Shown: in pieces, positions 27,388-35,688 of the stretch
How the letters are laid out: each line of letters begins with the position of its first letter
How positions within the stretch are numbered: the stretch's first letter is position 1
From: DASSYK01 sp036258315
GTDB lineage: Bacteria > Actinomycetota > Thermoleophilia > Solirubrobacterales > 70-9
DNA: 38,950 nt
Assembly (NCBI GenBank): GCA_036258315.1
Contig: DATADX010000011.1
Span: 1-38,950 of the forward strand
Reading direction: 5' to 3'
Position numbers and translations under genes: made by a program
Notes under the pieces: model-generated
Told to the model about the DNA's origin: nothing
Seen by the model: only the letters and a program-made list of their open reading frames with translations
Databases searched by the model: none

Positions 27388-28214
27388 AGCTCGCGCACCG
27401 CCATCAGCGGCTCGATCGCCGCGAGGGTGAACACCGGCCCGTCCTTGCAGATGAAGGCCGGCCCGAGCTGGCAGTGGCCGCAGTGGCCGATCGCGCACTT
27501 CATGTTCCGCTCCATCGAGATGTGGATCCGCGAGCGTTCGACGCCGCGCTGAACGAGCTCGGCGCCCACGAAGCGCATCATCACCTCCGGCCCGCAGATC
27601 AGCGCCGTGGTGTGCCCGCCGCTGAGCTCGGCCTCATCGATCAGCTTCGTCACCAGGCCGACCCGCCCGCTCCATCCGGCCGGGGCGCTGTCGACGATCG
27701 TCTCGACGGCGATGCCGGCGCTCCGCCAGCTGTCGAGCTCCTCGGTGAAGAGCATCTCGTCTGGCGAGCGCGCCCCGTAGAGCAGGGTGACCGCGCCGAA
27801 GCGCTCGCGGGAGGCGGCTAGGCGCTCGATCGCGGGGCGCAGCGGCGCCAGTCCGATCCCGCCCGCGACGACGACGACGTCGCCGCCCTCGGCCTCCTCG
27901 ATCGGCCAGGTGTTGCCGAACGGCCCGCGGACCCCTACCGAGTCGCCCGGCTCGGCGGCGCAGATCGCGCGCGTGGCGGCCCCGACGGCGCGAACGGTGT
28001 GGACCAGCGGCCCCTCGCCGCCGACCCCGCCACTGACCGAGATCGGCACCTCCCCGGAGCCGAACGCGTAGAGCATCGCGAACTGCCCCGGGGCGAAGGC
28101 CCCGAGCCGGTCATGCGCCCCTGCGTCGGGCTCGAGCTCCAGGGTCCACGTGTCGGCCAGCTCCCTGCGCTTGGCCGCGACGCGGAAGGAGAGCGGCAGC
28201 ATCGGATCGCGCAC
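27384..28214 (-). CDS. hydG: group 3b hydrogenase gamma subunit, FAD/NAD(P)H oxidoreductase with [2Fe-2S]
   Basis: The 276-residue protein belongs to the ferredoxin-NADP reductase superfamily. The FAD-binding half has FAPGQFAMLYAFGSGEVPIS. The nucleotide half has VVVAGGIGLAPLRPAIERLA and CGPEVMMRFVGAEL. The C-terminal cysteines CAIGHCGHCQLGPAFIC bind a [2Fe-2S] cluster, as in PyrK and Pyrococcus HydG. It is the NAD(P)H-facing subunit of the hydrogenase. The gene starts three bases after the cNMP-binding protein gene and overlaps delta by four bases. NADPH rather than NADH is expected from the class but is not shown by sequence alone. Confidence 0.93.
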   Translation of the reverse strand: MRDPMLPLSFRVAAKRRELADTWTLELEPDAGAHDRLGAFAPGQFAMLYAFGSGEVPISVSGGVGGEGPLVHTVRAVGAATRAICAAEPGDSVGVRGPFGNTWPIEEAEGGDVVVVAGGIGLAPLRPAIERLAASRERFGAVTLLYGARSPDEMLFTEELDSWRSAGIAVETIVDSAPAGWSGRVGLVTKLIDEAELSGGHTTALICGPEVMMRFVGAELVQRGVERSRIHISMERNMKCAIGHCGHCQLGPAFICKDGPVFTLAAIEPLMAVREL

Positions 28215-28217
28215 CGC

Positions 28218-28706
28218 TCAGCCCTCCGCCTCGGCTCCGGCAACCGGCCCGTAGACGTCGAGCAGCCGCAGCCGCGTCGCCTGCAGGCGCTCGACGATCA
28301 CCGGCAGGAACCGGCGCATCAACTCGTACCCGAGCGCCGGATCGGCGTCCGCCTTGCCGCGCAGGCAGACGGCGTCGAAGGAGACCGTGTGGGTGGTCGC
28401 GATCGCGCGGGCGTCGAGATGGGTGCGGTAGGGCGGCACAAGCCACGACCAGCCGAGAAGCTCGCCGTCCTCGATCGTCTCCAGCGTCAGCGCGCCGCGG
28501 TGGGCGACGAAGGTCTCCAGCGCGACCAGGCCCCTGCGAATCACGTAGAAGCGGTTCGCTTCCTCGCCCTCGCGCATCAGCTGCTCGCCGCCCTCGAAGG
28601 TCTGGTTGCGTGCGCAGCCGGCGATCACCTCGAGCTGTTCGGCCCTCATCTCGGCGAAGGCGGGCGCCTCGGCGATCAGCTCGTCAACCGACTTGATCGA
28701 TCCCAC
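28218..28706 (-). CDS. stand-alone cyclic-nucleotide-binding-fold protein (Crp-like, no HTH)
   Basis: The 162-residue protein carries a cNMP-binding beta-barrel: QTFEGGEQLMREGEEANRFY, then IRRGLVALETFV and the cassette region GELLGWSWLVPPYRTHLDAR. It stops after the long C-helix, so the Crp/Fnr DNA-binding helix-turn-helix is missing. In the phosphate-binding cassette the usual Glu after Gly (FGExA) is replaced by Trp (LGWSW), so ordinary cAMP binding is doubtful. It lies between beta (23-base overlap) and gamma (three-base gap) and must be co-translated with the hydrogenase. It is more likely a sensor or accessory subunit of the enzyme than a transcription factor. No iron-sulfur cysteine pattern was seen in it. 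Confidence 0.85.
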   Translation of the reverse strand: MGSIKSVDELIAEAPAFAEMRAEQLEVIAGCARNQTFEGGEQLMREGEEANRFYVIRRGLVALETFVAHRGALTLETIEDGELLGWSWLVPPYRTHLDARAIATTHTVSFDAVCLRGKADADPALGYELMRRFLPVIVERLQATRLRLLDVYGPVAGAEAEG

Positions 28707-29853
28707 CTCCCTCGCCGAGATCGGTGGCCCGGATCGCCGCCGCCTCCTCGGTGATGTCGATCGCGACCGGGCACCAGGTGATGCAGCGCCCGCAGCCGAC
28801 GCAGCCCGACGTGCCGAACTGGTCGATCCAGGTGGCGAGCTTGTGGGTCATCCATTGGCGATAGCGAGAGCGGGGTGAGGCGCGGACGCTGCCGCCGTGG
28901 ATGTAGGAGTGGTCCATCGTGAAGCAGGAGTCGAGCAGGCGTGTGCGCTCGGCCTCCTCGCCGGCGAGATCGCTGGTGTCCTCGACCGTCGAGCAGAAGC
29001 AGGTCGGGCAGACCAGCGTGCAGTTGCCGCAGGTGAGGCAGCGCTCGGAGACCTCGTCCCAGCGCTCGTTCTCCAAGTTGCGGTAGAGCAGCTCCTTGAT
29101 CCCGTCGGTGTCGAGCTCGCGCCCCATCTGGGAGGCGCACTCATCCGAGACGGCCACGGCAGCCTCCTCGTCGACCGGGTCGGCCGGCTCCGCCTGCACC
29201 TCGGCGAGGACCTCTGCCCCCGGGTCGCTGCCGACCTCGACCAGGAAGCGGTGCTCGCCGTCGAGCAGCTCGGTCAGCGCCAGGTCGAAGCCGCTCTCGG
29301 CCCGCGGCCCCGTCTGCATCGAAACGCAGAAACAGGTGTTGCCCGCCTTGCCGCAGTTGACGACGACGATGAACGCCTCGCGGCGGCGCGCCGCGTAGTC
29401 GGGGTCGGCGTAGGAGTCGCCGACGAAGACCCGGTCCTGGACGCCGATCGCGGCGAGGTCGCACGAGCGCACCCCGATGAAGGCATAGCGCGGCACCTCC
29501 TCCGGCTCCTCGGAGAACTCCATCGCCCCGTCCTCGCCGCGGCGAGCACGCCACAGGGTGAGGCGGGGCGGGAACAGGTGGCTCTTCCACGAGTTCGGCC
29601 CGTTGTTGAACCCGAACAGCGCCTCGTCCTCGCGGCGCCTGAGCCGGTAGGTGCCGCCCTCCTGCTCGTCGGTCCAACCCTGGGGAAGGTCGGCGGTCGA
29701 GGCGATCTCCTCGTAGACGATCGCCCGGTCGCGCACCGTCGGCCCGATCACCTCGAAGCCGCGCCTGGTGAGGGAGGCGAGCAGCCGATCGAGACCGGCG
29801 CGCGAGATCACCGCCGGCTCCGTGCCTCCGCCGTGCCGGCGAGCCACACTCAT
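28684..29853 (-). CDS. hydB: group 3b hydrogenase beta subunit, 4Fe-4S electron-transfer protein
   Basis: The 389-residue protein has a large N-terminal domain (for example YAFIGVRSCDLAAIGVQDRV and VNCGKAGNTCFCVSM). Its C-terminal dicluster ferredoxin region is CLTCGNCTLVCPTC and CVGCGRCITWCPVAID. It matches the beta subunit (HydB) of sulfhydrogenases, which links the hydrogenase module to the gamma flavoprotein. ATG 29853 is selected because it overlaps the stop of the upstream flavoprotein gene by four bases; the frame is open further upstream. It is the second gene of the operon. Confidence 0.92.
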   Translation of the reverse strand: MSVARRHGGGTEPAVISRAGLDRLLASLTRRGFEVIGPTVRDRAIVYEEIASTADLPQGWTDEQEGGTYRLRRREDEALFGFNNGPNSWKSHLFPPRLTLWRARRGEDGAMEFSEEPEEVPRYAFIGVRSCDLAAIGVQDRVFVGDSYADPDYAARRREAFIVVVNCGKAGNTCFCVSMQTGPRAESGFDLALTELLDGEHRFLVEVGSDPGAEVLAEVQAEPADPVDEEAAVAVSDECASQMGRELDTDGIKELLYRNLENERWDEVSERCLTCGNCTLVCPTCFCSTVEDTSDLAGEEAERTRLLDSCFTMDHSYIHGGSVRASPRSRYRQWMTHKLATWIDQFGTSGCVGCGRCITWCPVAIDITEEAAAIRATDLGEGGGIDQVG

Positions 29854-31079
29854 TCGACGCTCCGTGGGCCGTTCGGGTCGAGGGCCATCGGCTCCTCGTG
29901 CCACTCCTGCGGGAGCGCGACCTCGACGTCGAGGGAGTGGCTCGGCGGGTCGGGCTCGCGATGGACGTCACCGTGATAGAGGAGCGGCGCGAGATAGCGC
30001 GCGGCGATCTTCTGCGGCGGCCACCACAGGTAGTCCGGCGAGGCCTGGCCCTCGCCGCTCCCTCCGGCGACGTCCGCGCGCAGGTTGAGCGACTCCTCTC
30101 CGGTCAGGAGCTTGCCCCGCAGGACCGGCCGGAACGGCTCCGGGGCACCGGCGGAGCCGAGACGGTGGGCAATGTCCTCGGCGGCCGCGTCAGCTTGCTG
30201 CGTTCCGAGGCCGCCCTGCTTGATCGGGAAACTGGTCCCGTCACCGGCCGCGTAGACATCCTCGACTCCCTTGACCCGAGCGTGGTCATCGATCGGGATG
30301 AAGCCCTGATCGTCTGCGGGGAGGCCGGCGATCCCGGGTCCCTCCATCACCGGCAGGGCGACCACCACGCTCGGTCCGAGCACGCGGCCACCGGGGCGAA
30401 GCATGATCCCGCTGACGCCGATCTCGCCGACCGCCGTGCTCGGGAAGACCTCGATCCCCCGCGCTTCGAGCAGCGCGGAGACAGCTCCGCTCGCGCTCGG
30501 GCCGAAGATCGCGAGCGGCGCGGATTCGGTCGTGACGATCGCGAACTTCGTGTCCAGGCCGCGGTGTTTCGCGCGGCGCTGGGTGAGCAGTGCGATCTCG
30601 TAGAGCGGCAGCGACCAGGTGACGCCGGGAGGAACGACGAATGCGACTCGATTGCCCCTGCCCGCGGCGCGCCCAAGGACATTGTCGGGCCTGAAGGGCT
30701 CGGACCCGGGAAACGTGACCGCCCCCGCGAGCGCGGGCCTGAAGCGACCGCCGGCGCAGACGACGAGGTAGTCGTAGTCGCGGGCCGAGCCGTCGTCGAG
30801 CTCGACGACGTGGTCGCCCGGACGCACGACGCGCACGGCGCGCTGTTCGAAGCGTGCGCCCTTTTCCTCGGCAAGCGGCGCCAGCTCATGGCGCTCGGCG
30901 GGGACGAGATCGAACGGCTCCTCGACGAGCAGGGGCTTGTAGAGGAAGTCAGGCTGTGGCGCGACCAGCGTCAGCTCCGCCCGGTCGCCGGCGAGGTCGT
31001 GTAGGGCGAGCAGGGTCTCGAGGCCGGCGACACCCCCGCCGGCGATGATCACGCGAGTACCGTCGGGCTGGTCGCTCAT
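29850..31079 (-). CDS. FAD-dependent oxidoreductase, SQR/NDH-2-like, nearly cysteine-free
   Basis: The 409-residue flavoprotein is of the pyridine-nucleotide-disulfide-reductase-like superfamily. The FAD dinucleotide motif is VIIAGGGVAGLETLLAL at the N-terminus. The second FAD motif near the end is VEDVYAAGDGTSFPIKQGGL. The overall layout (YLVVCAGGRF; ALPVMEGPGIAGLPADDQGF) resembles sulfide:quinone oxidoreductase and flavocytochrome c flavoproteins. Only one cysteine is present, so the catalytic cysteine pair of true SQR is missing. ATG 31079 has GAGG a few bases upstream and precedes the conserved Rossmann start; the frame runs open to 31184. It is the first gene of the hydrogenase operon, so it may exchange electrons with NAD(P)H or quinone. 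The substrate is unknown. Confidence 0.85.
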   Translation of the reverse strand: MSDQPDGTRVIIAGGGVAGLETLLALHDLAGDRAELTLVAPQPDFLYKPLLVEEPFDLVPAERHELAPLAEEKGARFEQRAVRVVRPGDHVVELDDGSARDYDYLVVCAGGRFRPALAGAVTFPGSEPFRPDNVLGRAAGRGNRVAFVVPPGVTWSLPLYEIALLTQRRAKHRGLDTKFAIVTTESAPLAIFGPSASGAVSALLEARGIEVFPSTAVGEIGVSGIMLRPGGRVLGPSVVVALPVMEGPGIAGLPADDQGFIPIDDHARVKGVEDVYAAGDGTSFPIKQGGLGTQQADAAAEDIAHRLGSAGAPEPFRPVLRGKLLTGEESLNLRADVAGGSGEGQASPDYLWWPPQKIAARYLAPLLYHGDVHREPDPPSHSLDVEVALPQEWHEEPMALDPNGPRSVE

Positions 31080-31425
31080 CTGGGACCTCGAGCTTCGCTC
31101 TCGCTTCTCACGCGCAAAAGCTATCGCGCCGAATCGGACCTCGCGGTGATCGATCGCCGGGCGACGACGAGCCCGGCCTGCCATCCCGGCGGTTTATCCG
31201 TCGTCGCTGCGGGCTCTCGACGGCCTCGTCGACGGCGGGGATTCGCCCGCGGGGAGCCACCACGAGACGGCGATCGTTTGCGCGGTGCGCCGCCTGTTCC
31301 TCCGCCAGATCCGCGCCGATCATGACGACGAGTGATCCCGGCTGAAAAAGTCGCAAAGTCGAGAATCTCGTCCGGTTCATGGCCCTCCGGTACATTGCGA
31401 TCGACCCCGCTCTGAAAGCCAGGAA
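31080..31425. promoter_or_regulatory. 346-base divergent region between hydrogenase operon and mreB
   Basis: This should hold the promoters of the hydrogenase operon (leftward) and of mreB (rightward). Toward mreB the composition becomes AT-richer. There are two AAAGTCG copies (31346-31360) and a perfect 11-base inverted repeat CGAGAATCTCG at 31360-31370. A -10-like TACATT at 31391-31396 lies 29 bases before the mreB ATG. A plus-strand open frame to about 31335 and an opposing frame (31395-31108) lack start signals and motifs, so I do not call genes. Confidence 0.4.
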
Positions 31426-32469
<1,044 letters not shown>

Positions 32470-32494
32470 CGCAGTCTTGACAAGGAGGTCCCGG

Positions 32495-32518
32495 ATGACC
32501 CTGACCCCGGCCGGTTAG
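32495..32518 (+). other. seven-codon mini-ORF with strong Shine-Dalgarno upstream of mrdA
   Basis: AAGGAGG at 32482-32488 is ideally spaced for ATG 32495, which reads MTLTPAG and stops at TAG 32516-32518. The TTG assigned to mrdA lies two bases beyond that stop, in another frame and too far (33 bases) from the Shine-Dalgarno to use it directly. This arrangement could let ribosomes terminate and reinitiate on TTG. Confidence 0.4.
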
Positions 32519-32520
32519 CC

Positions 32521-34386
32521 TTGTACCTACTGCACCGACCTGAGGACCTCCCGCCGCGGCTGAGCTCGCGCCTGGGGGTGCGATTCGCGGTGGTCACCGG
32601 CCTGGTGATCGCGATCGTCGCGGTCCTCCTGCTCAGGGTCTGGTCGCTGCAGGTGCTGTCGGGCGAGCAGTACCGCGCCCTCGCCGAGGACAACCGGATC
32701 CGGGAGATCCGCCTCCATCCCCCACGGGGCGAGATCCTCGACCGCGAGGGAAGGGTCCTGGTCGACAACCGCTCCGTGGTCACCCTGGTGCTCAGGCCGG
32801 CCGAGCTGCCGAAGGACCCGTCCGCGCGCAAGCGGGAGCTCGTCGAGCTCGCCGACCTGCTCGGGCTCTCCTACGAGGAGATCCGGACGAGGCTCCGGCT
32901 TGACCTGCCGTCGCAGTTCGGCGGCGAGCCGATCGTCCTCAAGGAGGGGCTGCGGCGCCCGCTGCTCTTCTACCTGCTCGAGCACCAGCAGCGCTTCCCA
33001 GGCGTCAGCGTCGAGCGCGCCTACGTGCGCCGCTACCGAGCCGGGTCGCTTGCGGCGCACGTGCTGGGAACGGTCGGCGAGGTGAGCCCGGGCCAGCTGA
33101 AGGGGTCCCGGTCGGGCGCCCTCGAGCCCGGCGACGTGGTCGGGCAGTCGGGCGTCGAGCAGTCCTACGACCGCCAACTGCGCGGCGCGGCGGGCGAGCT
33201 GAAGGTCCAGGTCGACGCACTCGGCAGGCCGAAGGGCGAGCTCGGGAACGTGCCGGCCGGGGCAGGGTCGAATCTGCGCCTCTCTCTCGACGCGGACCTG
33301 CAGGCCACCGGCGAGGAGGCGCTGAGCGAAACCGGGAAGCCGAGCGCGTTTGTGGCGATGAACGCCCGGACCGGAGCGGTGCTCGCGATGGGCTCGTATC
33401 CGACCTTCGACCTCGAGCTCTACGCAAAGCCGCGCACCCCGGCCGAGTACCGCGCCCTGGCGGAGGATCCCGATGCCCCGCTCCTGAACCGCGCCGACCA
33501 GGGCGGCTACCCGACGGGGTCGTCGTTCAAGCCGCTCGTCGCGACCGCCGCCCTCGAGGAGGGCCTCGTCGCGCCTGACGAGATCGTCTACGACGGCGGC
33601 TCGCTGACCGTCGGCGGTGTCACCTTCCAGAACGCGGGCGGAGCCGTGAACGGCTCGATCGACATGAGGACCGCGCTCCAGGTCTCCTCTGACGTCTACT
33701 TCTACAGGCTCGGTGCCGAGGCCGACGCGGAGGGCGAGCACGGGGACATCCAGGACTGGGCCCGGTCCCTCGGGATCGGACGGCAGACCGGCATCGACCT
33801 GCCGGACGAGGGGGCCGGCCTCCTCCCCACCCCCGCCTGGCGCGACCGGCTCTACCGGTCGGAGGACAACCCCTACATCGATCGTCCCTGGACGACGGGG
33901 GACAACGTCAACCTCAGCGTCGGCCAGGGAGACTTGCAGGTGACGCCGCTACAGCTCGCCACCGCCTACGCGGCGATCGCGAACGGCGGCGCGGTGGTGA
34001 CGCCGCACCTTGGCGCCCGGATCGAGGGCCCCGGCGGCCGCACGGTGTCGCGGATTCGTCCGCCGCCCCGGCGGCGGCTGCCGATCTCGGACCTGACCCG
34101 CGGGACGGTGCTCGAGGGGATGGAGCGGGCGGCGATGGAGCCCGGCGGCACCTCCTACCCGGTGTTCGGCGGCTTTCCGTTCGCGGTCGCCGGCAAGACC
34201 GGGACCGCCGAGCGCGGCGAGGGCGCCGAGGACCAGTCCTGGTACGGCGCGATCGCGCCGGCGGGCGAGCCGCGGATCGTGGTCGTCGCGACGGTCGAGG
34301 GCGGTGGCTTCGGCGTCGAGGCCGCCGCCCCGGTGGCGGCGCGAATCCTCGAGCGAGCCTTCGAGCTGGAGCGGGAGGCGGAGTGA
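32521..34386 (+). CDS. mrdA: penicillin-binding protein 2, elongasome transpeptidase
   Basis: The 621-residue class B PBP has a short cytoplasmic N-terminus and one membrane helix (about residues 22-40, VVTGLVIAIVAVLLLRV). A dimerisation domain contains LHPPRGEILDREGRVLVDNR. The transpeptidase domain has SxxK in PTGSSFKPL, the second motif as SSD (QVSSDVYFYRLG) and KTG in AGKTGTAERG. It crosslinks peptidoglycan during side-wall growth with RodA. The frame is open from the mreB stop, but TTG 32521 is the first start codon; a GTG at 32578 would truncate the N-terminus close to the helix. Its end overlaps rodA. Asp in place of Asn in the second motif is common in PBP2. Confidence 0.93.
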   Translation: MYLLHRPEDLPPRLSSRLGVRFAVVTGLVIAIVAVLLLRVWSLQVLSGEQYRALAEDNRIREIRLHPPRGEILDREGRVLVDNRSVVTLVLRPAELPKDPSARKRELVELADLLGLSYEEIRTRLRLDLPSQFGGEPIVLKEGLRRPLLFYLLEHQQRFPGVSVERAYVRRYRAGSLAAHVLGTVGEVSPGQLKGSRSGALEPGDVVGQSGVEQSYDRQLRGAAGELKVQVDALGRPKGELGNVPAGAGSNLRLSLDADLQATGEEALSETGKPSAFVAMNARTGAVLAMGSYPTFDLELYAKPRTPAEYRALAEDPDAPLLNRADQGGYPTGSSFKPLVATAALEEGLVAPDEIVYDGGSLTVGGVTFQNAGGAVNGSIDMRTALQVSSDVYFYRLGAEADAEGEHGDIQDWARSLGIGRQTGIDLPDEGAGLLPTPAWRDRLYRSEDNPYIDRPWTTGDNVNLSVGQGDLQVTPLQLATAYAAIANGGAVVTPHLGARIEGPGGRTVSRIRPPPRRRLPISDLTRGTVLEGMERAAMEPGGTSYPVFGGFPFAVAGKTGTAERGEGAEDQSWYGAIAPAGEPRIVVVATVEGGGFGVEAAAPVAARILERAFELEREAE

Positions 34387-35618
34387 TGGAGGCCGGACCG
34401 GTGACGATCCCGGCGCGGCGGGCGACGCTCGCGGAGCAGCTCAGCCTGCGCTACATCGATCCGTGGCTGCTCGCGGCATCGCTAGGGCTGATCGCGTTCA
34501 GCGTCCTCGCTCTGACCAGCGCCGGCCGCAACGAGGTCGCCGGGCAACCGGACGACTTTGCCAGCAGGCAGGCCGCCTACGCCGTCGTCGGGATCGCGCT
34601 GATGGTGGCGGTCTGGCGGCTCGACTACACACGCCTGCGCGACCTCAGGGTGAGCCTCTACACGACCGCGATCGGCCTCGTCCTGCTTGCCCTCCTGTTC
34701 GGGGCGACGGTGCGCGGCGCGGACCGCTGGATCGAGTTGCCGTTCTTCAGCTTCCAGCCTTCCGAGCTCGCCAAGCTGCTCCTCTGCCTCTCCGTGGCCG
34801 GCTTCGCCTTCGAGCTCGTCCGCAAGCGCTCCCGGCTGGGCGACACGGCCGTCCTCCTCGGGCTCGGCCTGGTGCCGGCCGGCCTGGTCCTCCTGCAGCC
34901 GGACCTGGGGACCGCGCTCGTCCTGATCGTGGGGACGCTGGCGGTGCTGTTCGTGGCGGGGGTGCCGTGGCAGCACTTCGCCGCGATCGCGGCAGCAGCG
35001 GCCGTGATCGGCGGCGCGATCCTCACCCTCGGCCCCGCGGTCGGGATCGACGGCATCCACGACTATCAGGAGGACCGGCTGACGGCGTTCCTGAATCCCA
35101 GCGAGGACCCGAGCGGGACGAGCTACCAGGTGAGGCAGTCGATGATCGCAGTCGGCTCCGGAGAGTCGACGGGACGCGGGGACGAGTCGACGCAGACCGA
35201 GCTCCTCTTCCTGCCCGAGCGACACACCGACTTCATCTTCGCCGCGATCGGCGAGCGGTTCGGATTCGCCGGGGCGGCGATGATGACGACCCTGTTCGCG
35301 CTGCTGCTCTGGCGTGCGCTCCGGGTGATGAGGCTCGCGCACAGCTTCTACGGAACCCTGACCGCCGCCGGGATCCTCGCGATGCTCGCCTTCCAGCTCC
35401 TCGTCAACGTCGGGATGAACGTCGGGATCATGCCGGTCACCGGGATCCCGCTCCCCCTGATCAGCTACGGAGGGTCCTCGGTGCTGGGCAGCTTCCTGGC
35501 GCTCGGGATCCTGCAGGGCATCCACGTCCAGGCGGAGCGCAGGGCGCGGCGGCCGAGCGCCTACACCCCGCTCCCGGCCCTCCCGACCTCGGCGGGCCCG
35601 TCTCGATCGCCGCGCTGA
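34386..35618 (+). CDS. rodA: SEDS peptidoglycan glycosyltransferase RodA
   Basis: The 410-residue polytopic membrane protein has about ten helices. It shows the SEDS marks ATVRGADRWIELPFFSFQPS, SELAKLLLCL, LQPDLGTALVLIVG and ERHTDFIFAAIGERFGFAG, whose Asp region belongs to the active site, then MNVGIMPVTGIPLPLISYGG. It polymerises lipid II as partner of PBP2. ATG 34386 overlaps the mrdA stop (TGATG); GTG 34383 is an alternative. The C-terminal 30 residues are a Pro/Ser/Arg-rich tail. It ends the mreB-mrdA-rodA cluster and converges on the peroxiredoxin-DsbA gene across a hairpin. Confidence 0.95.
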   Translation: MEAGPVTIPARRATLAEQLSLRYIDPWLLAASLGLIAFSVLALTSAGRNEVAGQPDDFASRQAAYAVVGIALMVAVWRLDYTRLRDLRVSLYTTAIGLVLLALLFGATVRGADRWIELPFFSFQPSELAKLLLCLSVAGFAFELVRKRSRLGDTAVLLGLGLVPAGLVLLQPDLGTALVLIVGTLAVLFVAGVPWQHFAAIAAAAAVIGGAILTLGPAVGIDGIHDYQEDRLTAFLNPSEDPSGTSYQVRQSMIAVGSGESTGRGDESTQTELLFLPERHTDFIFAAIGERFGFAGAAMMTTLFALLLWRALRVMRLAHSFYGTLTAAGILAMLAFQLLVNVGMNVGIMPVTGIPLPLISYGGSSVLGSFLALGILQGIHVQAERRARRPSAYTPLPALPTSAGPSRSPR

Positions 35619-35623
35619 CCGAT

Positions 35624-35651
35624 CGCCCGGGACCGGCCCGTTCCCGGGGCG
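35624..35651. terminator. hairpin between convergent rodA and peroxiredoxin-DsbA genes
   Basis: CGCCCGGGA (35624-35632) pairs with TCCCGGGGCG (35642-35651), giving nine pairs with a single bulged G and a nine-base loop. It lies six bases after the rodA stop in a convergent gap. There is no T-tract, so it could act as a bidirectional stem-type terminator as often seen in high-G+C bacteria. Confidence 0.5.
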
Positions 35652-35688
35652 CGAGAGCTCGGCGAAGATGCCTTCGCTGCCTTGGCTC

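Noticed and set aside
31108..31395. 95-codon minus-strand frame (and an opposing plus frame) in the hydrogenase/mreB gap
   Set aside because: No ribosome site or motif; Arg-rich translation. The region fits a divergent promoter better.
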